Assembly: GCA_014376935.1 (NCBI GenBank)
Contig: JACMQO010000112.1
Coordinates: 1 to 49,183 of the forward strand
From: Bdellovibrio sp.
Lineage (GTDB): Bacteria; Bdellovibrionota; Bdellovibrionia; Bdellovibrionales; Bdellovibrionaceae
Length of the DNA: 49,183 bases
Direction: 5' to 3'
Made by a program: the position numbers and the translations under genes. The notes under the pieces are model-generated. The model did not search any database. It was not told the DNA's origin and was given only the letters and a program-made list of their open reading frames with translations. Position 1 is the first letter of the stretch. The number at the start of each line of letters is the position of its first letter. This document shows positions 43,245-49,183 of the stretch, one piece after another.

Positions 43245-43886
43245 TCACTGAACCACAGAGCCACTAAAACCTTTTGGGTCACAAATACCAGCAGATATTT
43301 TTGGAAGCACTTCGGCAACATATTTGTAAATATCTGGCGTGAAACTTTCTTTTTCATTTATACCAAGCGTGAAGTTGCCTTTGGCCGAACTATTATTAAA
43401 TACCACAAGGGCATACAAACCTGCTTTCAGCTTAAGACGTAACTTTCCACCAACCCAGTAATTTTGTTTCCCAAACTCTTCATAAAATTGAGGACGTTCG
43501 CCTGGTTTGTAACTTGATTCCACTTTGCCGAGAGACATTTTTTCAAGGCGGACTAAATAGTCAGCGTTGGTTTCTGCGTTATTCTTCCAAGGCAAATCAC
43601 CTTTTAGAATTAAGACACTAGGTTGAAATTCTTCGTAGATAGGCACTTGCTGACAAACTGGAGTTAAAATTTCAAATGAATTTTCTTGCTTACTTTTAAC
43701 AAAAAACTGAACTACGAAGTAATCCTGCGCCAGAGTCAGCTCCGAATATATAGCACGAGAAATATCTGCTTGCCCGATGAAATAAGAAGTCATTGGAGTC
43801 CCCTTGATTGGCAGCGCAAGAACTGGAATATGACCCCACGCTGTAAAGCAAGTACCTAAAATTAAATTAATTAACAATAAACGCAT
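43245..43886 (-). CDS. Secreted hypothetical protein
   Basis: A 213-aa protein with a signal peptide (cleavage expected near VLALP, residue 24) and a strong site (ggaggt) before the ATG. The mature part looks beta-rich (DYFVVQFFVKSKQ, SVLILKGDLPW, LRLKLKAGLYALVVFN, NFTLGINEK), a pattern like that of extracellular carbohydrate- or peptide-binding sandwiches, for example pre-peptidase domains. Family not recognised. The 247 bases between it and tRNA-Glu hold no supported gene. Confidence 0.65.
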   Translation of the reverse strand: MRLLLINLILGTCFTAWGHIPVLALPIKGTPMTSYFIGQADISRAIYSELTLAQDYFVVQFFVKSKQENSFEILTPVCQQVPIYEEFQPSVLILKGDLPWKNNAETNADYLVRLEKMSLGKVESSYKPGERPQFYEEFGKQNYWVGGKLRLKLKAGLYALVVFNNSSAKGNFTLGINEKESFTPDIYKYVAEVLPKISAGICDPKGFSGSVVQ

Positions 43887-44113
43887 AACTAACCTCCAAT
43901 CGAACCGTGTTGCAATACTTGAACCTTTTTAGACTCAAATGCCGTGAATATGATGTCAGCTTTGAGGTAAAATGACTTATTTACAGCCTTTTTTAGTACC
44001 TCGGTGTGGCGCACATAAGTAGTACCAAAAACGTAGGGAGCCAGATGTCACCGGGGTTGGGCGAGGTGAAAATAGAATTCGTCTGTATTTATAATTGATG
44101 CAAATTAGTAGGA

Positions 44114-44296
44114 GTGAGCATTGACCAATTCGTTAAATTGATTGAAGCGAAATAACTCCTGCGTTCTGGTCCTAGATTTACCCGATTGAAGTACCAACCT
44201 TACAATTATTTCGAATTGAACTCGGTTCAGATGAATGGCCATTCTTTCGACGAGATAGGACCCAAAATACATGTGCATTCTTTCAATCAGACTTAA
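44114..44296 (+). pseudogene. Short frame with an internal stop, probable remnant
   Basis: From GTG at 44114 the frame reads SIDQFVKLIEAK, meets TAA at 44153-44155, and then stays open in the same frame for 46 codons to TAA at 44294-44296 (LLRSGPRFTRLKYQPYNYF). It could be a small gene with a nonsense mutation. The rest of the 424-base gap (43887-44310) shows no gene. Confidence 0.25.
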
Positions 44297-44310
44297 ATCG
44301 ATTTGGATCG

Positions 44311-45177
44311 CTATCCCTTCAAAAGTAAATTTAGCATTGGATGCCGTTTTCCCTTTTGGCGGTACACCAAAAAGTAGCTCTGCTTAATTTTTTTAAATTC
44401 ATGAACTATGTGCAGCTCGCCTGCTTCAAGCTCTCGTCGGATGCCAATCTTAGGAATTGCGATTAAACAATCTGTTTCAAGTGCGAGCAGTCGCAAAAAT
44501 GCGATGTCGTCGATGAAACCTCGAATATACGGGATCTTTACCTCAGCTGAAACAAAATCCAAAAGTGCTGAAGTAATCGGACTGCTTTGCGCGGGTAGAT
44601 AAAGTCCCTTTGAAAGAAACGCAGGTAAAGTGTCAGAATCTACTTTTTTTGGCCTAATTCTACTCACTAGGCAGACCGCCTCTACGGCAATTTCAGTCTG
44701 CGTAAGTGGTTCCGCTGCCGAAGAAGGAATCGGAACATCAGACAGTACGGCGTCAAGTTTATAATTCACCAGTCGGTCTATCAAAACTGCGGCATCCCCA
44801 ACTTCAAGAGATAACTCCGTTTTGGAATCAGAAAGTACATTGCTAAGTATTTTTAACTGTAGATTTTTTGAGAGTCCTCCAAGGGCACCGACACGGAAAC
44901 TCGACTTCATCTTTCCCGACCTAAAATACTGAAGCAGATCATTTCCTTGGCGAAAAATTTCTTCTGCTTGTGCAAGAGTCACCTGTCCGGCTTCGGTCAA
45001 CTTGAAGCCTCTTGGTCCACGCTCCATTAGCTTCTCGCCAAGATGGTCTTCCAGTTTTGAAACTTGAAGACTGACAGCTGACTGCGCGATTCTCAGTTTG
45101 AGTGCGGCTTTTGAGAAACCACCTTCTTTACAGACGATCCAAAAATAGTACAGATGATGATAATTGAGCCATTCCAT
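44311..45177 (-). CDS. LysR-family regulator, NhaR-like
   Basis: A 288-aa LysR-type regulator. Residues 1-60 hold the helix-turn-helix in a form typical of NhaR (MEWLNYHHLYYFWIVCKEG, then AALKLRIAQSAVSLQVSKLE), followed by the linker helix and an effector domain. I chose the ATG at 45177; an upstream in-frame start (45186) has no advantage. It is divergent, 96 bases away, from the gene cluster leading to sbtA/sbtB and is the likely regulator. NhaR in E. coli senses Na+, which would suit a Na+-coupled bicarbonate carrier; that link is inference. Confidence 0.85.
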   Translation of the reverse strand: MEWLNYHHLYYFWIVCKEGGFSKAALKLRIAQSAVSLQVSKLEDHLGEKLMERGPRGFKLTEAGQVTLAQAEEIFRQGNDLLQYFRSGKMKSSFRVGALGGLSKNLQLKILSNVLSDSKTELSLEVGDAAVLIDRLVNYKLDAVLSDVPIPSSAAEPLTQTEIAVEAVCLVSRIRPKKVDSDTLPAFLSKGLYLPAQSSPITSALLDFVSAEVKIPYIRGFIDDIAFLRLLALETDCLIAIPKIGIRRELEAGELHIVHEFKKIKQSYFLVYRQKGKRHPMLNLLLKG

Positions 45178-45179
45178 AG

Positions 45180-45202
45180 ATCTCAATATCTAAAATAGAG
45201 AT
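45180..45202. promoter_or_regulatory. Possible LysR operator
   Basis: ATCTC (45180-45184) and GAGAT (45198-45202) form an inverted repeat next to the LysR start, in the spacer shared with the inorganic-carbon cluster. The 13-base spacing is close to that usual for LysR sites. Confidence 0.35.
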
Positions 45203-45273
45203 GACATTTGCAAGTTTTATATATTTCACAAAATCATATTAATTTTCGATAGTAGCCATGAAGAGGTAGGCAA

Positions 45274-46152
45274 GTGCAAAGCGACTCAATAGCAAATCCA
45301 CACGAAAAAATACATCCCTTCGCTGGCGAAACTGTCCTTTTTGCGACGAAGCATCAGAAGGAAGAAATCATCATTCCATTGCTGCGTGAATTGGGTATGG
45401 TTTGCGTCAAAGCAGAAGTCGATACCGACCAGTTCGGAACCTTCACAGGTGAAATTGAACGGACGGGATCAGTTCGAGAGACCCTCCGAAAGAAAATTAA
45501 AGCGGCATCTCTGAAATATCCAGATGGTCGTTTCATTTTGGCCAGTGAGGGTAGTTTTGGACCGCATCCTATTATTGGCTTCATGCAAATCGATCTAGAA
45601 TCACTATTACTTTGGGATCGAAAGTTGAAATTTGAAATTTACGCAGAGTTCTTGGATACAAATCCTGTTCACGGCGAACAAACTTTGGGGCCGCGAGATG
45701 ATTTCCGTACTGCGCTGAAAAATCTTGGTTTTCCGAACCATGGAGTTATTGTTCATCCCGAGAACTCCGTAATTCCTATTTTTAAAGGTCTTCACCGCGA
45801 ACACGACGTTGCGCAGGCAATGATTGATTCCTTCTGCGTTTCAACTAATGGACGTGTCGTCGTCGCAAATGATCTTCGTGCTTGCCACAATCCAACACGT
45901 CAGGCCGCCATCCTCGAGGCAGGTAAAGTGCTTTTAGAAAAGCTGAAGTCATTCTGTCCGTCGTGCTCTTATCCAGGATATGCAATCACTAAAAGTATAC
46001 CTGGTCTCCCATGTTCGGACTGCGGAGAAGTAAGTCAGATCGCAAAGACAGTCTTATTTGAATGCGTCAGCTGTAAATTTTCGGAAGAAAAGAAAAGACC
46101 TGATGGCAAAAAATCCATTGAACCTTCTGAATGTGAATTTTGTAACCCCTAA
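45274..46152 (+). CDS. DUF6671-like protein with zinc-ribbon C-terminus
   Basis: A 292-aa soluble protein. The first 220 residues contain a GETVLFATKHQKE start, GRFILASEGSFGPHP (about residue 90) and CHNPTRQAAI, which I associate from memory with DUF6671. The C-terminal 70 residues have two cysteine pairs and more (CPSC, CSDCG, CVSC, CEFC), that is zinc-ribbon motifs. It starts at a GTG with agaggt ahead. The sbtA ATG follows its stop with no gap. The role is unknown; being first in the sbtA operon suggests a partner in bicarbonate uptake or its control. Confidence 0.7.
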   Translation: MQSDSIANPHEKIHPFAGETVLFATKHQKEEIIIPLLRELGMVCVKAEVDTDQFGTFTGEIERTGSVRETLRKKIKAASLKYPDGRFILASEGSFGPHPIIGFMQIDLESLLLWDRKLKFEIYAEFLDTNPVHGEQTLGPRDDFRTALKNLGFPNHGVIVHPENSVIPIFKGLHREHDVAQAMIDSFCVSTNGRVVVANDLRACHNPTRQAAILEAGKVLLEKLKSFCPSCSYPGYAITKSIPGLPCSDCGEVSQIAKTVLFECVSCKFSEEKKRPDGKKSIEPSECEFCNP

Positions 46153-47163
46153 ATGAACGGAGATACGCCATTGGCAACACTTGACATCTTAAGAGCGAAC
46201 TTACTTTCACCTATCGTCCTCGCATTCGCGCTAGGGATCTTCGCAAGACTTATTCGCAGCGAACTTGCACTGCCAAAGGATTTATATGCTTCGCTTTCGA
46301 TTTACCTACTCCTGGCACTGGGACTAAAAGGCGGAGTTGAGCTTTCTGAAAGTTCGGTTCATGCGATCGCATGGCCAGCCCTTGCAACGCTTTTCCTTGG
46401 CTGCTTAACACCTGTATCAGCCTATTTCCTGCTGAGACGGCTTGGACGATTTAACTCAATAGATGCCGCAGGCATGGCTGCACACTACGGGTCAGTATCA
46501 GCAGTGACATTCATAGCTGCGCAACAGTTCACCGCGAATATGGGCGCGACGGCTGAAGGCTTCATGCCAACGCTCCTAACTCTTCTTGAAAGTCCAGGCA
46601 TCCATATTGCCTTGGCTATTGGAGCCTTGAAACGTGCTAAACTTCAAACAGGTAATTCAGAAACTCCGGCTAAAAGCAAGGGCACAATTCTTCACGAGAT
46701 CCTTACGGCCCGTTCAATGATCCTGCTTGTTGGTGGATTGGTTATTGGTCTTTTGATGGGCGTGAAGGGCTATGAGCCGATTAAGCCATTCTTTGAAACA
46801 GGCTTCAAAGGTGCGCTCGTGTTGTTCATCCTTGAAATGGGTATCGTTGCCGCCACGAGGTTTCAAGATTTGCGCAAGGTTGGATTCAGGCTGATTGGCT
46901 TAGGTATCCTCCTACCGATTCTTCATGGCGCATTGGGTGTCTTACTTGGTCACTGGGCTGGTTTGTCAATTGGCGGTGCCACAGTTCTAGGTACCATGGC
47001 TGCCAGTGCATCCTACATTGCGGCACCCCCTGCTGTGCGAATGACACTCCCAGAAGCGAACCCCGCATACTATTTAACGGCAAGTCTTGCGGTCACCTTC
47101 CCATTTAACTTGGTTATTGGAATTCCTCTTTACTATCAAATTGCGCTTTGGCTTCAAGGTTAG
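46153..47163 (+). CDS. sbtA: Sodium-dependent bicarbonate transporter SbtA
   Basis: A 336-aa inner-membrane protein of the SbtA family with about ten membrane segments. Family motifs are PIVLAFALGIFARLIRSELALP, then SIYLLLALGLKGGVEL, AAHYGSVSAVTF and GTMAASASYIAAPPAVRM. SbtA takes up HCO3- with Na+ in cyanobacteria and other bacteria. It is fused head to tail with the DUF6671-like gene (start directly after its stop) and followed by sbtB. The G+C- and C-ending codons of this cluster differ from the A/T-rich neighbours, which suggests acquisition from elsewhere. Confidence 0.92.
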   Translation: MNGDTPLATLDILRANLLSPIVLAFALGIFARLIRSELALPKDLYASLSIYLLLALGLKGGVELSESSVHAIAWPALATLFLGCLTPVSAYFLLRRLGRFNSIDAAGMAAHYGSVSAVTFIAAQQFTANMGATAEGFMPTLLTLLESPGIHIALAIGALKRAKLQTGNSETPAKSKGTILHEILTARSMILLVGGLVIGLLMGVKGYEPIKPFFETGFKGALVLFILEMGIVAATRFQDLRKVGFRLIGLGILLPILHGALGVLLGHWAGLSIGGATVLGTMAASASYIAAPPAVRMTLPEANPAYYLTASLAVTFPFNLVIGIPLYYQIALWLQG

Positions 47164-47172
47164 GAGATAAAT

Positions 47173-47472
47173 ATGGCAAACATAAATTTTAAACTCGTCA
47201 CAATTATTAGCGAACCAGTGCTTTCAAGTAGCTTGGTGACAACGATCCGCTCGTTAGGGGCTACGGGTTTCACGATCAGCGATGTTTATGGTGAAGGATC
47301 TGGAGAAAAAAGTATCGGCGAAGTACCAAATGAAAAAGTAAAGATTGAAGTGGTCGCGGACGCCGATCTAGCAAAGGAGATAATGGCCGAAATAGCTAAG
47401 AACTACTTTGCGAACTATTCTCTGATTGTCTACGCCAGCGACATTCAAGTCATTCGCCACGAAAAATTTTGA
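47173..47472 (+). CDS. sbtB: PII-like regulator SbtB
   Basis: A 99-aa protein of the PII-like SbtB family that binds adenine nucleotides and controls SbtA. The pattern is FKLVTIISEPVLSSSLVTTIRSLGATGFTI, then the T-loop region (YGEGSGEKSIGEV) and VKIEVVADADLAKEIM. It follows sbtA after nine bases with taggaga ahead, the same order as in cyanobacteria. Confidence 0.88.
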   Translation: MANINFKLVTIISEPVLSSSLVTTIRSLGATGFTISDVYGEGSGEKSIGEVPNEKVKIEVVADADLAKEIMAEIAKNYFANYSLIVYASDIQVIRHEKF

Positions 47473-47501
47473 ATCAACAATAAAATAAAGAAGGAGAACA
47501 T

Positions 47502-48153
47502 ATGAAGAAAATAATTTTTAAAAAATCAATTCTTGCAGCGACGCTTACGATTGCAATGACCGGCTTTGCTAATCTGGCTTTCGCAAAAGCAAATGAGACA
47601 AAGTCTCAAACACTAGCTTCACTGGACCCCGATTCTGCGTTTAAAGAACTCAAAGCAGGAAACCAAAGGTTTTTAAAAGGAGACGTTCGCAAGGACGGTC
47701 AGGCAGTTGCTGATATAAGCAGGCTTTCAAAGGGTCAGTCTCCAAACTCAATCGTCCTTTCGTGCAGTGACAGTCGCGTTCCACCAGAGGCAGTTTTTGA
47801 CCAAAAGCTCGGGGAAATGTTTACCGTTCGTTCGGCTGGTAGCGATAATTTGGTTAAACTAGTCAGCGACATTCATCCCAGAATCAAGTCAAAATTCGAC
47901 GAAAAACATCCATCTAAAGATTTAAAAACCGAATCTTGATTAAACGCCAAGGGTGTCGCAAAGGATTTACGCAACAGATCATCACTAATTTCCAATGCAG
48001 TGGATTCAGGCATGGTGAAGATTCAAGTGGGTCTTTACAACGTCCCTGAAACAGGGGGGTGTCATGATTTACAAAGATGGCGCAACGCGACCGGCTCTTT
48101 ACCAGAAAGTGCCTGGCTCAAAAGAGGGTGATGGCGAAGACGAAGAAATCTAA
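47502..48153 (+). pseudogene. Beta-carbonic anhydrase, inactivated
   Basis: A periplasmic beta-class carbonic anhydrase in pieces. The signal peptide (GFANLAFAKA) and the first zinc-site motif, SCSDSRVPPEAVFDQKLGEMFTVRSAG, are intact. The middle part with SIEYA and the second zinc motif GHxxCGAV is deleted: RSAGSDN runs directly into LVKLVSDIHPRIK. The open frame ends at TGA 47937-47939, but the same frame continues LNAKGVAKDLRNRSSLI to GLYNVPETG. There a run of six G (about 48053) shifts it by one base; with five G it would continue VMIYKDGATRPALYQ and end at 48153. Three lesions make it a certain null. A good site (aaggag) precedes the ATG. Confidence 0.9.
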
Positions 48154-48334
48154 CAACGCATCAGATCGGTTATTCCCGCAGCGAACGCCGATCATAAAAG
48201 GCGTCATCACCAAATCGTTAATTCTGATCAATTTTAACATAGATAAACAATCGATAGATCTTTAGTCTGCGAAATAGCTCTTTAAATTTTTAAGAAATTC
48301 ATCAAAACATTTTTAGCTGATAAAAAATGATGAA

Positions 48335-48366
48335 GCTGTAAAACCCCTTTAACCAGGTTTTACAGC
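48335..48366 (-). terminator. Hairpin after purA
   Basis: GCTGTAAAACC (48335-48345) pairs with GGTTTTACAGC (48356-48366), a perfect 11-bp stem just downstream of the purA stop on the minus strand. The T-run that follows on that strand is interrupted. Confidence 0.75.
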
Positions 48367-48380
48367 ATTCAGAATAAATA

Positions 48381-49183
48381 CTAGTCGTTAAAAACCGGCT
48401 TCACCCAAAGTGTCTGTTCACGGTCAGGTCCAACAGAAATAATATCGATCGGGCAGCCCACTTGAGCCGAAACGAAATTGATATAATCCATCGCCTTACG
48501 CGGCAAATCCTTTAAAGTTTTAATTTGTGTCAGGTCTTCTTTCCATCCCGGAAGATATTCGATGACCGGCTCAACCTTGCTGACTAAATCAGTGGCGGTC
48601 GGGAAGTCGTGAATGATTTCTCCATTTAGTTTGTACGATGTACAAATTCCGATTTGGTCGTGTCCAGTTAAAACGTCAATTTTCATCATCGCTAGTGACG
48701 TAATACCGTTCAAACGGATGGCGTGTTTCAACGCAACTAAGTCTAACCAGCCGCAACGACGCGCACGTCCTGTTGTCGAACCGAACTCGTGACCATCTTT
48801 TTGAATTTTTGCGCCGACATCGTCATGTAATTCAGTCGGGAAGGGGCCGGAACCCACGCGCGTGCAGTACGCTTTGAACACGCCCACGATTTTTTGAAGT
48901 AAGTGCGGGCCAATACCAACACTAGTCGCGGCAGAGCCTGATAAAGTCGACGAGCTTGTCACGAACGGGTACGTACCGTGCTGAATGTCTAATAGCGTGC
49001 CCTGGGCGCCTTCAAATAGAACGCGGCGGCCTTGCTTTAGCTTTGCGGCAACGATCAATCCTACGTCTGTTGTGCGGTAATGGCTAAGCTCTTCAACCAC
49101 CGTTTGAATTTGGTCGAAGATGTCTTTCGCGCTGATCGCTTCAGCGTCGTACATTTTTGTTAATAAAACGTTTTTCTCTTTTA
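48381..49183 (-). CDS. purA: Adenylosuccinate synthetase, C-terminal part (start outside window)
   Basis: About 265 codons are in the window, ending at 48381; the frame is still open at the right edge (KEKNVLLTK before MYDAEA), so the gene starts beyond it. Motifs of PurA include EGAQGTLLDIQHGTYPFVTSS, GIGPHLLQKIVGVFKAYCTRVGSGPFPTEL, EFGSTTGRARRCGWLDLVAL and SVGPDREQT. The enzyme joins IMP and aspartate with GTP, the first step from IMP to AMP. No frameshift is seen. Confidence 0.95.
   Translation of the reverse strand, partial: KEKNVLLTKMYDAEAISAKDIFDQIQTVVEELSHYRTTDVGLIVAAKLKQGRRVLFEGAQGTLLDIQHGTYPFVTSSSTLSGSAATSVGIGPHLLQKIVGVFKAYCTRVGSGPFPTELHDDVGAKIQKDGHEFGSTTGRARRCGWLDLVALKHAIRLNGITSLAMMKIDVLTGHDQIGICTSYKLNGEIIHDFPTATDLVSKVEPVIEYLPGWKEDLTQIKTLKDLPRKAMDYINFVSAQVGCPIDIISVGPDREQTLWVKPVFND

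Noticed and set aside
42922-48380. Genomic island integrated at the tRNA-Glu 3' end
   Set aside because: The downstream genes have a different codon flavour, but I found no repeat of the tRNA 3' end at the far side and no integrase.
1-49183. CRISPR array, insertion sequence or transposase
   Set aside because: No regularly spaced direct repeats, no terminal inverted repeats with target duplication and no transposase sequence were seen on either strand.

Overview
The window looks like chromosomal DNA of a free-living Gram-negative bacterium of about 40-43% G+C, and a Bdellovibrio-like (Bdellovibrionota) relative is the best guess. This is inferred from several lipobox lipoproteins, periplasmic OmpA-type and MotB-like proteins, a Uup-type ABC-F protein, hybrid-kinase debris and the general flavour of the proteins. 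No rRNA or other phylogenetic marker is present, so the assignment is not proven.

Layout. 0-1.4 kb: end of one DUF4360 secreted protein and a second, complete DUF4360 paralogue. 1.4-3.4 kb: pyrC with an overlapping septation-protein-A (yciB) gene. 3.5-8.0 kb: envelope genes, comprising a membrane-anchored coiled-coil protein, a secreted HEAT-repeat protein, and lipoproteins including a Cys/His peptidase-like one. 8.2-15.3 kb: uup, a Kef-type K+/H+ antiporter, a lipoprotein with a kinase-like core, and an AlkC-type DNA glycosylase. 15.4-20.8 kb: a compact three-gene operon coding for a MotB/OmpA-like protein with a very long coiled coil, a MotA/TolQ-like channel protein, and a giant FHA/coiled-coil/transmembrane protein. 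This reads as an ion-driven stator with its own phosphothreonine-reading cytoplasmic partner. 20.8-22.2 kb: an Nramp metal transporter (mntH). 22.3-26.6 kb: a stress/dormancy cluster (DUF883, YqjE-like, DUF4383, HPF-like, two CBS proteins, a tandem universal stress protein). 27.2-29.4 kb: an Atm1-type ABC exporter and a small membrane protein.

29.5-36.1 kb is a decay zone. One intact chemoreceptor is followed by a shredded chemoreceptor paralogue, a hybrid histidine kinase broken by frameshifts, deletions and a nonsense codon, and an FKBP gene that has lost the first half of its fold; one lipoprotein gene between them looks intact. 36.4-39.5 kb: small metabolic and unknown genes (Tudor-like DUF2945, SDR, MAPEG-like, paired DUF1990 proteins). 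40.1-40.7 kb: a HigBA-like toxin-antitoxin locus with a textbook promoter and operator, but a one-base frameshift in the toxin. 40.8-42.3 kb: the most unusual gene in the window, a MerR DNA-binding domain fused to a catalytically degenerate DnaE (family C DNA polymerase) core, preceded by a typical MerR 19-bp-spacer promoter with a dyad. 42.8-43.0 kb: tRNA-Lys and tRNA-Glu.

44.3-48.2 kb: a LysR/NhaR-like regulator divergent from a DUF6671-like gene, sbtA (bicarbonate/Na+ symporter), sbtB (PII-like regulator) and a beta-carbonic anhydrase ruined by an internal deletion, a stop codon and a frameshift. This block resembles an imported inorganic-carbon module. The window ends inside purA on the minus strand.

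The two strongest candidates for undescribed biology are the MerR-DnaE fusion and the stator/FHA operon.
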